Assembly (NCBI GenBank): GCA_016715885.1
Contig: JADJXL010000015.1
Span: forward strand, 186,001-250,000
Length of the DNA: 64,000 bases
Direction: 5' to 3'
Source: Polyangiaceae bacterium
Lineage (GTDB): Bacteria; Myxococcota_A; Polyangia; Polyangiales; Polyangiaceae
The number at the start of each line of letters is the position of its first letter. Positions within the stretch are counted from its first letter, which is position 1. Below the pieces are notes generated by a model that made no database searches, was not told where the DNA came from, and saw only the letters and a list, made by a program, of their open reading frames with translations. The position numbers were made by a program, and so were the translations under genes. Of the stretch, positions 27,280 through 37,505 are shown piece by piece.

Positions 27280-29080
27280 TTACACAGCCACCTGGAGCGC
27301 CGGCGCATGCCCGCCTTCGAGCTGCCGTTCGACGAGCTTCCGATAGAGGCCGCCTTCTTGCATCAGCGACGCATGATCGCCACTTTGCACGATGACGCCG
27401 TCTTGAAGCACCACCACGCGATCCGCTCCCATCACCGTGGACAAACGGTGCGCAATGATGAGCGTCGTGCGACCTTTCATCAATCGTTCGAGCGCTTCTT
27501 TGACGAGGTGTTCACTTTCGGCATCGAGCGCGCTCGTGGCTTCGTCCAATACCAAAATGCGCGGGTTTTTCAGGACCGCTCGCGCAATGGCCACGCGCTG
27601 CTTTTGCCCCCCGGATAGTTTTACCCCGCGTTCACCCACGAGCGTTTCGTATCCTTCGGGGAATTTCGTGATGAATTCGTGCGCATTGGCCATTCTCGCC
27701 GCGGCAATGACTCTTCCTCCGTCGCGTCCGTCTTGCCATACCGAATGTTTTCCGCCACGCTACAGGAAAACCAAAGCGGCTCTTGCGCCACGATACCCAC
27801 CTGCTGGCGAAGCCATTCCGGCGACAAGTCGCGCAATTCACCACCATCGAGCATCACGCTACCCTGCGCCGGATCATAAAGACGCAGCAAAAGCCCGGCA
27901 ATCGTCGATTTGCCCGACCCCGAAGGACCCACCAGCGCCACGACTTCACCAGGCAACAGCGATAGACTCACGTCCCGCAATACCGGTACGTCTTTGCGCG
28001 ATGGATACGCAAAATGCACACGACGAAACTCCACGTGACCCTTCACGTCTCCAGGTCGATTGCCTTCCACGAGCGGAATCTTCGCCGATCGATCGAGCAA
28101 TTCGAACACGCGTTCGGCCGCCCCGGATGCGCGCATCAAATCGGCCCAAAGCTCGCTGATGCCGCCCAGGGAAAACGCCACGGTGAGCGTATAAATCAAA
28201 AATGACGTCAGCTCACCCGCCGTCATTTTACCTTGCTCGACCAGGCTCCCGCCATACCACAAAACAATGGCCAGCGCAGAAAATGCCGCAAAGCTCGATA
28301 CACTCATGAACGTGGCGCTCGTCAAAATGCGCCGCCACACGACCGCAAACGCATCCCACACGGCCTTCGTATATCGTTTACCTTCGGCACGTTCCGCGGC
28401 AAACGCCCGCACCGTGCGAATTCCGGCCAGCGTTTCTTCCGCGACTTCGTTTGCCCGCGCCAATGCATCTTGCGCCTCGCGGGCCAATTTTCTTACGCGC
28501 CGGCCATACGCCACGGCCCCAAGCGCCACCGGCGGCCCGACCCCAGCATCACGGCGGTGAGCTGCGGCGACGTGTACACCAAAAATCCAATGGCACCCAG
28601 CGATTGCGCAAAGAAGCGAAGCCCCATTGAAATGTTCACGCTCACGGCGTTTTGCACGAGCGTCGTGTCCGCCGATAGTCGGCTCGTCAATTCACCCGTC
28701 TTGTGCTCGTCGAAAAATGCAGTCTCCTGCCCCAGCAAATGCTCGAACAAATCCCGGCGCAGTCGCGTCACCACGCGTTCGCCTGCGCTCGTGAACAAGG
28801 CAAAACGTATCGCCGTCGCAACAGCTTGCACGGCCGCCAATCCCACGAGCGCCAAGGCCGCGCGGTCGATCGTCCAATGGCTAGCACCCTGCCCCACCGC
28901 TCGGTCGAGGATCACGCGGAACAGTTGCGGTACGAGCAGCCCCGTCAATGCGCCGATGATGAGAAATAAGGTGCCAAGCGCGAGCCGCGACGTTTCCGGA
29001 CGTGCGAGCCCCAAAAGACGCCCGAGTGACGCCGTTCGTAACGTTTTGGTTTTTCCAGCCTGGGCTTCGTCGTCCGCCAT
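27280..29080 (-). pseudogene. ABC exporter (permease-ATPase), frameshifted twice
   Basis: A single MsbA/LmrA-type half-transporter split into three frames. The first 180 residues (from the ATG at 29080) contain the membrane domain start (LALGTLFLIIGALTGLLVP). A one-base loss in CCCC at 28541-28544 (reading GGGG on the coding strand) breaks the frame after LTAVMLG. A second loss near 27710-27711 breaks it in the ATPase domain. Walker A (VGPSGSGKST), the ABC signature LSGGQKQR and Walker B (ILVLDEATSALD) are all present across frames. Restoring one base at each site gives a normal protein of about 600 residues. Either a real pseudogene or an assembly error. Confidence 0.85.
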
Positions 29081-29124
29081 CGTCGGGCCTCTTTACCATG
29101 AAAGCCCGAACGTGTGCTCTGTCT

Positions 29125-30018
29125 TTATCCTGCTTTTCGCTCTCGCTCTTTCGCCGCTCGCCGCGGCGCTGCCTTTTTCAATCCCGGACCAGCCTCCGCC
29201 GCTGCGGGCTCTTCGACGCGCGGCTCCTCGGGCGGCGCGGCCGGCTTCGCCTCCTTGGCCAAACTCTGGCGCAATGCATCGAATAGATCGATGACCTTTG
29301 CTTGTGGCAGCTCGGGCGCTTCCCGAATTTCTTGCCCTGCGGCTTTGCGCTCAATCGCTTCGAGGAGCCGCTCTTGATATTCGTCGTGATATTTTTTCCG
29401 GGTGAAACGCATCCGAAGAAAGCTGGCCAATCAGCCTATCCGCTAGTTCTGCTTCTTCGGGGCGGAAATCCGTTTTCATCGCGGGCACGACCTCGTCGAA
29501 CGACCGCACCTCGTCCGCATAATGCACTTGATGCATCACCAGCCCCCGCGATAAGGCCGCAAGAGCACGAGCTGATCCTTTCCGCGCGCTCCATATCGAG
29601 CCACCCCGATGCGTTGCATACGCTCCATCGAATTGGACAGCAGCTTGTACGCTCGCGCGCCAGTTTTTTCCGGCCCGAGGTAGCTCGTTTTCTCGATATA
29701 CAAAAAGTCTACCGTTTCTGCGGGCACGAATTCCAGCAGATCGATACGATCGGTTCGTTCGGCACGAACGGCATCCAATTCTTCGTCCGTTATTTCGATG
29801 TATTGCTCTTTCGCATACTCGAAGCCCCGCGTCGACTCCGATCGCTCGACCACTTCATTGTCGTAAGGACAAAAGTATTGCATTTTGAGCCGAGTTCCGC
29901 ACTTCTTGTGCAGCATGTTGAACCCGATGCCATGCGACGTCGTGGCGGAATACATCTTGACGGGAATCGTCACCAAGCCGAACGAAATAGTACCCGTACC
30001 CGAGGATCGTGCTGCCAT
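29125..30018 (-). pseudogene. ku: Ku protein, frameshifted twice
   Basis: Bacterial Ku binds DNA ends in non-homologous end joining and recruits LigD. The start ARSSGTGTISFGLVTIPVKMYS and the core YFCPYDNEVVERSE, YIEITDEELDAVRAER and YGARGKDQLVLLRPY are typical. A C-run of five at 29543-29547 is one short and a T-run of six at 29392-29397 is one long; correcting both joins the three frames into a protein of about 295 residues with a Lys/Pro/Ala-rich C-terminus. The ATG at 30018 has AAGGA eight bases upstream. It is divergent from the ligase gene. Confidence 0.88.
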
Positions 30019-30080
30019 GAGCTTCATCCTTGCAAGTGCCGTGAAACGACACGTCGCTGCACACTGCGAGCATGTAATTC

Positions 30081-31160
30081 ATGAAAACCGCCGAAGTTAC
30101 GAATAGTGCGTTGACCGCGAACGAACCCAGCCGCACGGAAGCGGACTTGGAATCCGAGGCTGCTCGACTGGGTGCGGTGCAAAAGCGCATCGAAATGGGT
30201 TTTGCGCCGATGCGAGCCGTGCCGACGCCTGCGAAAGCGCCGGGCAAAGAATTTTCGTACGAGCTGAAGCTCGATGGAATTCGGTGCGTTGCCATGAAAA
30301 ACGGCCGGCACGTACTTTTGTACAATCGGCACGGGCGGGAAATTACCCGCGTTTACCCGGAGGTCGTGCAGGAATTGGCCGAGCTCGCCGCGCCGCGTAT
30401 CATCGTCGACGGCGAAGTCGTGGCGCTCGACGAAAAGGGTCGCCCGAATTTCCAGCGCATTGCCGAGCGCGCTCATCTTTATCGTCACATGGACATCCGG
30501 CGCGTTTCTCGACAGATACCTGCTCATTACGTCGTTTTCGATCTCTTGTCGATCGGTGATTACGACATTCGCCTTTTGCCGCTGTCAGCTCGTCGAAAGC
30601 TGCTCCGAGGCGCCTTGCCGGAGACGAATCGAATTCGCATCATCGACGTATTCGAGGGCGATCCCGCCCCTCTTTTGGCTTTTTGCCGCGAGCACAGCCT
30701 GGAAGGCATCGTCGCCAAACGCACGGAGAGTCCTTATCGATCGGGGCCTTCTCGATCCGACGATTGGGTCAAGCTCAAAATCGAGCGTGACGACGATTTT
30801 GTCATTGTGGGTTATACGTTGGGTGAAGGTTCGCGTGCCCGCATGGGCGCCATCGACGTGGCATCATTCGAAGGCGGAAAACTCGTTTATCGAAGCAAAG
30901 TGGGCAGTGGGCTCGATGATGCGGCCATCGATGTGCTTCTCGAGCGGCTAGCGCCGCTGCATACCGATCGGCCTACGGCGGTGGGCGAGTATCATCTTGC
31001 GCCGCGTGGTCGTGTGCACGTGCGGCCGGAAGTCGTGGTATCGGTGAAGTATGCCGGGTTTTCCGATGGGGATGGTTTGCGGTTTCCGGTGTATCGAGGC
31101 ATCCGTGAAGATGTTTTGCCAGAGGAATGCACGGCGGCGCCGAATGTGGACCAGGATTGA
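30081..31160 (+). CDS. ATP-dependent DNA ligase (LigD ligase-domain type)
   Basis: The ligase component of bacterial NHEJ, 359 residues. The nucleotidyl-transfer lysine is Lys 63 in ELKLDGIR (motif I); motif III is DGEVVALDE, motif IV EGIVAKR and motif V DWVKLKI. A C-terminal OB-fold follows. There is no polymerase or phosphoesterase domain, so it is a stand-alone LigD ligase domain rather than full-length LigD. Neighbouring Ku, read from the other strand with about 60 bases between, supports a common NHEJ function. Confidence 0.9.
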   Translation: MKTAEVTNSALTANEPSRTEADLESEAARLGAVQKRIEMGFAPMRAVPTPAKAPGKEFSYELKLDGIRCVAMKNGRHVLLYNRHGREITRVYPEVVQELAELAAPRIIVDGEVVALDEKGRPNFQRIAERAHLYRHMDIRRVSRQIPAHYVVFDLLSIGDYDIRLLPLSARRKLLRGALPETNRIRIIDVFEGDPAPLLAFCREHSLEGIVAKRTESPYRSGPSRSDDWVKLKIERDDDFVIVGYTLGEGSRARMGAIDVASFEGGKLVYRSKVGSGLDDAAIDVLLERLAPLHTDRPTAVGEYHLAPRGRVHVRPEVVVSVKYAGFSDGDGLRFPVYRGIREDVLPEECTAAPNVDQD

Positions 31161-31406
31161 CGCGCCCGATTATTTTCCAGGCCGCTCCGCTGTTGCCCGC
31201 ATCCCCCTTGCCTGGTCCTGAAGATGCCCACTCGCACCCACCCAGCACCGCGAACGCTGCATACGCCGCAACCGCCACCGTCCCCTGAACCCGCTTCGCC
31301 AAGCGGATTCGCTTACATTATCCGTGGGCCTCCATCAGCGTAAGTCACCACGCGCCGCGCTCGTCATGCTAAAAAGCTCCGCCAATCCTTCACAAGGAGC
31401 CTCCAT

Positions 31407-31634
31407 ATGCCCCGTTTCCTTACGTCAGTCCTCGTCGCATCCCTCTTTGCGCTCGTCGCCTGCGGCGGCTATTCCCAAGAGGAAGCCAAAACCAAGTGCG
31501 ATCTCGCACGTCAAGCCAATAGCGCGTGCTTCACCGACGCAACCTACGACCAATGCTTGAGCTGCTACGAAACTTGTGGCACGGATTGTGCCATCGCGGA
31601 ATCGTGCCCGCCGCAATACATTTGCGCCGAATAA
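31407..31634 (+). CDS. Small Cys-rich lipoprotein
   Basis: A 75-residue lipoprotein with signal FLTSVLVASLFALVAC. The mature part has eight further Cys residues (CDLARQANSACFTDATYDQC, LSCYETCGTDCAIAESC), suggesting four disulfides in a small knot. AAGGAG lies eight bases before the ATG. Myxobacteria encode many such proteins of unknown role. Confidence 0.8.
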   Translation: MPRFLTSVLVASLFALVACGGYSQEEAKTKCDLARQANSACFTDATYDQCLSCYETCGTDCAIAESCPPQYICAE

Positions 31635-31945
31635 TTGCCGCACGTTGAACAAGTCCGCCCCCCGGTTCGTCTCTTTAGACCCCGCCAATCCAAACCCTCC
31701 CCCGCTGCGGCACTTCGCGGAGCGCCTTACGCAGCATCCGTTTTACCGGGCGGGGTAGGCCATGACGCACCCCGCTGCGCGGGCGAACCAACGCGGCCCC
31801 CCCGTCGTTCATTTTCCTCGCGTTCCCGAAGAACTCTTGCTTGATTTCTTCGTAAAACCGCGGCACGACTCATGTACGAGGCAAACTGGCAGTTCCCCTG
31901 CCACGATCGTTTTCCAGTTTGCCCTGCGGAACGAGGCGAACGAGC
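31635..31945. other. Intergenic region without recognised genes
   Basis: No frame looks coding. Near 31751-31772 an imperfect G/C-rich inverted repeat (GGGGT then ACCCC) could form a short hairpin after the small lipoprotein gene. Nothing else is seen. Confidence 0.5.
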
Positions 31946-32882
31946 ATGAGCATCGAACCTTTCTTCCGTGACGAACCGTTACTTCGCGACGAACCACCCG
32001 ACACGCGAAAAGACGTCGTGACTCACCGCCCCGACGACGATCTCTACGCGGTGGATACTCCGCCAACCTATGCGATGGGGCTGGCCGAACGCCTCGCCGC
32101 ACTGCAGCCCGACGGGCCATCGAGCTCCGTCGAGATCATGCTTCAACCCGAGGGCCTCGAAGCGCCGTTCGGTCTGACCACCATCACGCTCGATGATTTG
32201 CATCTCGACGAGCCCCTCGAAGATTTCGACGCCGAAGCTCAGTTCGACCGCAAGACGCTTCCTTCGGCGCCGTATCCTCCGGCCATTTTGGACGATGGCG
32301 CCGCAGGTTTGTCGTGGGACGTCCTTCCGCCGCCTTTGCCCACGTTTGCCGATTCGAGCGACATTCCGATCGATCCACCATCGGATGCAGCTCCCTCCGA
32401 AGAACCACGTTCGCCCATTTCCTCGTCGCTCTGGGGCAAACTTCAAAGGTTTGTCACGGGCATCAGCCGACCCTCGCAGCCAGCCGCCCGTATCGTCGGC
32501 ATCGTCTCGAAGGCTTTCGCAACGCACGATCTTCGAGCTCGTCTGGACACTCGACAACGCCGCGCTCGACGCTCTTTCATCGCATATCGAGCACATCGTC
32601 GCTGTGCGGCGTCTCGGAGCGGAAGCTTATGCGGAATCGCGCGTCGTCGATTTGCTGGATACGATGTTTGGCGCCGAGCGCGTCGGGCCGGAGGGTGTTT
32701 ATATTTCGACGATGAGGGCTCGCATTCCCGAAGTGACACGGCCCATGTTCGATTACGCGCTCTTGCGTCTGGAAAACCGCGGCATCTTGACGCTCGTTCC
32801 GGATGATCCGGGCCATGACGGAATCATGGATCCGGTCCGAGGCCATTTGAATCGATGCATTCTGCTTCAGCCGGCAAGCTGA
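31946..32882 (+). pseudogene. Hypothetical protein, probably frameshifted
   Basis: Two frames of one gene. The first (from the ATG at 31946) is an acidic, Pro/Asp-rich region ending in LWGKLQRFVTGIS. The second, after about 32515, reads TIFELVWTLDNAALDALSSHI and continues to the stop at 32882 with a winged-helix-like end (RPMFDYALLRLENRGILTLVPDD). A one-base surplus near TTT at 32515-32517 would join them. The long unstructured N-terminus plus a C-terminal domain resembles gliding- or cell-polarity-associated myxobacterial proteins only in a general way. No family is recognised. Confidence 0.5.
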
Positions 32883-32895
32883 ACCTGCCGATTGA

Positions 32896-33480
32896 TTACA
32901 ATTTCGCCGCTTCTTGTTCGAGCTTCACGAACATATCAGGGAGAGCCTTCTTTTGCGCAGCTTCGATGATGGCATTGGGGAGCGAAATATTTGGCTCGAC
33001 GTGCAGCGTATAGGTGACCTCGCTCTTTTTGCCCCCGTCCACTGGTTTGATTTCCCAGCTCCCAGTATTGCGCTTGTAATCGCCTTTTACGAGCTTCCAG
33101 CGGCGGGTCAATTTTTCCTCCGCGGATTCTTCGTGCGTCGCTTCCGTTACCGCCGTCAAATTCGAGAACGGAAACGGCATTTCGACCGTCACTTCGCACG
33201 TATGCTTGTTGCCTTCTTTTTTCACGAGCCGCGCGGAAACGACGCGAGCCATTCGCCCCTTGTACTTCGCGCAATCGGACACGACCTTCCACACTTTCTC
33301 GGGCGGTTGCGAGAGCACCGCTTTCGCCGTGATTCGCGGCATGTCACTCCCCTTCACTGCCGTCGTGCGCACCTGAACCGCGCTCGGATCGACAGCCACC
33401 GCTTGCGGCGCCACGAGCATCGTCGTCGCAACCAGTGCACCGAGCAACAAAGGGCGTACGGCAAAAGCGGAATATTTCAT
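32896..33480 (-). CDS. Exported SRPBCC-fold protein
   Basis: A 194-residue protein with a signal peptide (LLLGALVATTMLVAPQAVAV) and a START-like/polyketide-cyclase (SRPBCC) domain: PRITAKAVLSQPPEKVWKVVSDCAKYKGRMARV, then strands and a C-terminal helix (AAQKKALPDMFVKLEQEA). The fold binds hydrophobic ligands in a deep pocket; the ligand here is unknown. AGGAGG lies eight bases before the ATG. Confidence 0.78.
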   Translation of the reverse strand: MKYSAFAVRPLLLGALVATTMLVAPQAVAVDPSAVQVRTTAVKGSDMPRITAKAVLSQPPEKVWKVVSDCAKYKGRMARVVSARLVKKEGNKHTCEVTVEMPFPFSNLTAVTEATHEESAEEKLTRRWKLVKGDYKRNTGSWEIKPVDGGKKSEVTYTLHVEPNISLPNAIIEAAQKKALPDMFVKLEQEAAKL

Positions 33481-33581
33481 CGATCGAAGTCCTCCTCGCC
33501 AAGGATATCAGTCATTTTCCATATTTACAAGAGTCGAGTGAATCGTTCGATCGCCACCAATGAGCTCCCACGTTCGCTGGC

Positions 33582-36500
33582 GTGGGCTTTGCGACGGCGC
33601 TCGGCATGTCGTTGCGCGATGTGGGGCGCAAATTCATCCGGGACGCCGCGATCCGTTGCTTTCGCGGCATTGGGCCCGCAGAGAACGTGAAAAACGGAGT
33701 GCTCGTACGGTTCGAGCTGCCGGGGCTTTATGGCGATGAAGAGCGCGCCGAAAAAATTACGCAATGCCTGCGCGAGATCGACGGCGTTCTGGACGTTCGC
33801 CCCAATCCGCTGACGGGCCGCGTGCTCGTGCGCGTGCGCTCGAACGACGACGCGCTGATGGACGCAATCGAGTCGCGACTTTGCGAGGAAAGCGATCGTT
33901 TTGCGGACCGAGCGCCATCCATTTCCTTCCTTGTCGAGCATGTGCGTAAAACCATCGATCACCATGCTTCTCTTTTAAAAGTGTGGCGAAATCGAACGGA
34001 GCGTGGTGCGCCTGCGGCAGCGCCGAGCCATCGTCCGGCATGGCATGCAATGACCGTCGACGATGTTCTCGGGCATTTTCGGATTTCTCCGGCCGAGGGT
34101 CTCGATGATGTCAGGGTCGAGCAATTTCGGGCCGAGTTTGGTCGGAACATACTCGCGGGCATCGAATCGCGTTCGCGTATTGATATTTTAGCGGATCAAC
34201 TTTTTACCTTCCCATGTGCGTTACTTTTCGGGGCGGCCGGTTTGTCGCTCATGCTTGGAGACGTCATCGAGGCTGGAGCCATCGTTTTGGTCATAGGATC
34301 CAACATTGTGGTGGGCTATTTTTCCGAATCACGCGCAGAGGAGTTGCTGCACGCTTGGGGCGAGCTTCGAGCAGAATGGGCCACTGTGGTGCGTCATGGG
34401 CGCGAGGTGCGCATTCCCGCCGCGGATGTCGTTCCTGGCGATGTGCTCGTCGTGCGCGCGGGAGACGCAATACCTGCCGATGCGCGCATTGTGGAAGCGC
34501 ACGCGCTATCCGTCGACGAGAGTATGCTCACGGGCGAAAGCGAACCTTCAGAAAAAACCACGATTGCCGGGTCTTCGAATGCGCCGCTTGCCGAAAGGCG
34601 CGCGATGCTTTACGCGGCCACGATTGTCGCTGCAGGCGAAGGCCGGGCCATCGTCGTTGCGACCGGACAGAATACCGAGCTTGGTGAAATTGAACGCGCG
34701 CTGAGCCGCGCGGAAGAGCGCGCAGCGCCCATTGAACGACAGCTCGACATCCTGGGCAAACGCGTGGCCATGTTGGCGGTCGCAAGCTCCGTCGGCATCA
34801 TGGGTTTTGGTCTTTTACGCGGACAGCCCATTTCCGTTTTGCTTCGAAGCGCCGTGGCGCTCGGAGTTGCTGCGATTCCCGAGGGTTTTCCGGCCGTAGG
34901 CACGACGGCCCTTGCGCTCGCGAGCCATCGACTCGAACGAGAAGGAATCGTCATTCGCCGCCTCGCAGCGGCCGAAACGCTTGGCGCCGTGAGCGTCGTA
35001 TGCGCTGACAAGACCGGCACATTGACGGAAAACCGCATGCGCGTCCAGGCCGTGTATCTCCCATCCCGAGGGACATTGCGTATCGAATGGGATCGATCGT
35101 CCGAAGCGAATACGCACGCGCGGCTCGTCGATATGGATGGGAAGTCGGTTTCGCCTTCGGAATTGCGTGACCTCACGAGGATCACGGCGCTCAATGCGGA
35201 CGTCACGTTCGACGAATCCGGGCAGATTTCGACGGGCAGCGGTACCGAACGAGCGTTGGTCGAATTTGCAATGGCGTTGGGATATCCGGTGAGTGGGCGC
35301 CGTAAAACCATGAAACGCCTCCGAGAACAGCGGCGCACGCCCGAGAAGGCTTTCATGCTGACGGTGCACGATCATCCCGAGCTCGGCCGAATCGAATTGA
35401 TCAAGGGCGCACCCGAGCAGGTCATTGCATTGTCCGCGGGCCTTTCCGACGGCGAACGTCGGAATGCACTCGCGCAAAACGATGCTCTCGCGTCACGTGC
35501 TTTGCGCGTGCTCGCATTTGGCTGGCGCCGAGTCGATGACGACGCGAACGATGCAATCGGATATTCCTTCGTTGGCCTCGTGGGACTCGAAGATCCGCCC
35601 CGTCCGGGCGTGCGTGAAGCCATGGCCATTCTTGCTCGAGCAGGCATTACCACGCGAATGCTCACGGGCGATCAGCAGAAAACCGCGCTTACCACCGGAC
35701 GCGCGCTCGGCATTCCAGAAGACAGCATTCACAGCCGCGTGACCCCCGTGGAAAAGCTCGAAGTTGTCGAGAAGTTGCAAGCAGCGGGATGCCTCGTCGC
35801 GATGACGGGTGATGGAGTCAACGATGGCCCAGCCCTCAAAGCCGCAGATGTGGGCATTGCAATGGGCAAGCGAGGAACGGACATTGCGCGGGCAGTCGCG
35901 GACGTCGTGCTTGCTCAGGACGACCTTCCATCGCTCGTCAATGCAATTGCCGAGGGCCGTCGCCTGCACGACAACGTGCGTCGTGCCATTCATTATTTGG
36001 CCGCGACGAACACCAGCGAAGTCATGACCATGCTCCTCGGCGCAACCGTGGGCATCACGCCTCTGGGGCCACTTCAACTTTTATGGGTGAACATATTGAC
36101 GGACATCGCTCCCGCATTGGCATTGGCCGTCGAACCGCCGGAGGCCGACCTGATGCAGCGTCCTCCGCGGGATCCAAATGCTCCGCTTTTTACGACGAAT
36201 GATCTGCATAACCTCGTCCGGCACGCGGCGCTCATGGCCGTTGGCTCATTATCGTCGTATGGCCTGGGCGCCGCGTTCGGACTGGGCCCTGGGGGCGCTC
36301 GAACGATGGCGTTTCTCTCGCTCGTCACGTCGCAAATTCTTTATACGCAAACGTGTAGTGCCAATTCCACGCAATCCGATCCGGCTTTGCGCTGGGCGGT
36401 CGTGGGAAGTTTTGGGCTGCAAGCAGCGGCCCTCGGAATACCCGGGCTACGCACGATTTTGGGCATCGAGCTCGTCAACCCCGTTGCGCTCGGCACGAGC

Positions 36501-36635
36501 CTGCTCATCGGGGCAATGCCAACATGGCTCACCCGCCCGAATTGCCGCGTGCACACCGCCCCCTCGAATGACTCGATCATTACGATCGTACGACGAGAAG
36601 TGTCCGATCCGGAAATCGAGGAGCATTGCCTGTGA
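33582..36635 (+). CDS. P2-type cation-transporting ATPase with HMA-like N-terminus
   Basis: A 1017-residue P-type ATPase. An HMA-like domain (about residues 38-100) precedes the usual actuator motif TGES (317-320), the M4 motif PEGFP (433-437), the phosphorylation site DKTGT (Asp 476), MLTGDQ, TGDGVNDGPAL in the P domain, and C-terminal helices. PEGFP in place of PEGL/PEGLP and no CPx motif argue for a P2-type (Ca/Mg/Na/K-like) pump rather than a heavy-metal P1B pump. The GTG at 33582 is one start option; ATG at 33606 is another. It is coupled by GTGA to the next gene. Confidence 0.88.
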   Translation: MGFATALGMSLRDVGRKFIRDAAIRCFRGIGPAENVKNGVLVRFELPGLYGDEERAEKITQCLREIDGVLDVRPNPLTGRVLVRVRSNDDALMDAIESRLCEESDRFADRAPSISFLVEHVRKTIDHHASLLKVWRNRTERGAPAAAPSHRPAWHAMTVDDVLGHFRISPAEGLDDVRVEQFRAEFGRNILAGIESRSRIDILADQLFTFPCALLFGAAGLSLMLGDVIEAGAIVLVIGSNIVVGYFSESRAEELLHAWGELRAEWATVVRHGREVRIPAADVVPGDVLVVRAGDAIPADARIVEAHALSVDESMLTGESEPSEKTTIAGSSNAPLAERRAMLYAATIVAAGEGRAIVVATGQNTELGEIERALSRAEERAAPIERQLDILGKRVAMLAVASSVGIMGFGLLRGQPISVLLRSAVALGVAAIPEGFPAVGTTALALASHRLEREGIVIRRLAAAETLGAVSVVCADKTGTLTENRMRVQAVYLPSRGTLRIEWDRSSEANTHARLVDMDGKSVSPSELRDLTRITALNADVTFDESGQISTGSGTERALVEFAMALGYPVSGRRKTMKRLREQRRTPEKAFMLTVHDHPELGRIELIKGAPEQVIALSAGLSDGERRNALAQNDALASRALRVLAFGWRRVDDDANDAIGYSFVGLVGLEDPPRPGVREAMAILARAGITTRMLTGDQQKTALTTGRALGIPEDSIHSRVTPVEKLEVVEKLQAAGCLVAMTGDGVNDGPALKAADVGIAMGKRGTDIARAVADVVLAQDDLPSLVNAIAEGRRLHDNVRRAIHYLAATNTSEVMTMLLGATVGITPLGPLQLLWVNILTDIAPALALAVEPPEADLMQRPPRDPNAPLFTTNDLHNLVRHAALMAVGSLSSYGLGAAFGLGPGGARTMAFLSLVTSQILYTQTCSANSTQSDPALRWAVVGSFGLQAAALGIPGLRTILGIELVNPVALGTSLLIGAMPTWLTRPNCRVHTAPSNDSIITIVRREVSDPEIEEHCL

Positions 36636-36907
36636 AAGTCCATGGCCCGTCCGTTGCTATCGGTTTTGCAAGCGCCCTTGTGGTTGCCGTCGTCACGCGA
36701 CGGCTCAGGCCCGTGGCCGTCGAGATGGCCGCCCTTGCAATGGACGTTGCGAACGTGGCGCGTGCAGCCATTGAAGTTCAGCGCGAAAAGGTGGAAGACT
36801 TTTGGTGCGACGTGCAGCACCGCTCGACGCAGAAAGCGCAACAGCGACGCAAAGAACGAATGCGACGCAGCGAAACGGAACGACCTGCAACAGCGAGCGA
36901 GCCATGA
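36632..36907 (+). CDS. Small membrane-associated protein (DUF5132-like)
   Basis: A 91-residue protein with one N-terminal hydrophobic segment (SVAIGFASALVVAVV) and a basic, coiled helical tail (REKVEDFWCDVQHRSTQKAQQRRKER). The start is GTG overlapping the ATPase stop by four bases, with GAGGAG eight bases upstream. The layout and position beside a P-type ATPase fit the DUF5132 type; this is tentative. It is likely a small accessory subunit. Confidence 0.6.
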   Translation: MKVHGPSVAIGFASALVVAVVTRRLRPVAVEMAALAMDVANVARAAIEVQREKVEDFWCDVQHRSTQKAQQRRKERMRRSETERPATASEP

Positions 36908-37494
36908 CGAAAGCGGCAGCGCGCCCCATTGCGCCCGAGGAGCTGGCATACGTCGCGCATGTGCTCCCGCACCGAGTGCGTCTTTGTGCGCCGCTCGTCG
37001 CGTCGCGTGCCGATGTTTGTCGCCGCATTGCGGAACGAATCATTCAATCGGCCGGCGCTGCGGACAAAGTCACGGTACGCGTCACGACCGGCTCGATCAT
37101 CGTCGAGGCAAAAGCCGGGAACATTGATGCCGACGCGCTGCTCGCGCGTTTGCGTGAATGCGTGAGCGCCGAGGCAATGCATCTCCCATGCGCCGCGACG
37201 GGTCCAACCAAAATTGCGCAATCCGTTGCCCGCGCATTCGCTGCGCTCAATGCCGACGTCCGCGGAGGTCTTCACCATCGCGCCGACCTCGCAGCGCTCA
37301 TGCCAGTCCTTTTCGTCACCTTTGCATTCGTCCAAATCGTCACGACGGGCAGACTGACCGGGCCGCAATGGTTCAATTGGTGCTGGTGGTCATTCCGATC
37401 CTTTTTGACGTTCAACAAAGAGGCTGCGGACGATGATCCAACGCAAGACGACGAGCCTGCCGCCGTAAACACGAACAAACCGCCTGCTCCTTGA
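36904..37494 (+). CDS. HMA-like accessory protein of the ATPase operon
   Basis: A 196-residue protein. The N-terminal half (YVAHVLPHRVRLCAPLVASRADVCRRIAERI... VRVTTGSIIVEAKAG) resembles the HMA-type ferredoxin fold also present in the ATPase N-terminus; no CxxC metal motif is visible. A single membrane helix lies near LMPVLFVTFAFVQIVTTG. The start overlaps the previous stop by four bases (ATGA). It ends 11 bases before the convergent SLOG-like gene. Confidence 0.65.
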   Translation: MTKAAARPIAPEELAYVAHVLPHRVRLCAPLVASRADVCRRIAERIIQSAGAADKVTVRVTTGSIIVEAKAGNIDADALLARLRECVSAEAMHLPCAATGPTKIAQSVARAFAALNADVRGGLHHRADLAALMPVLFVTFAFVQIVTTGRLTGPQWFNWCWWSFRSFLTFNKEAADDDPTQDDEPAAVNTNKPPAP

Positions 37495-37505
37495 CCAAGG
37501 GCGAA

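Noticed and set aside
27240..27290. attR next to the integrase
   Set aside because: No matching direct repeat could be found at the left border by eye.
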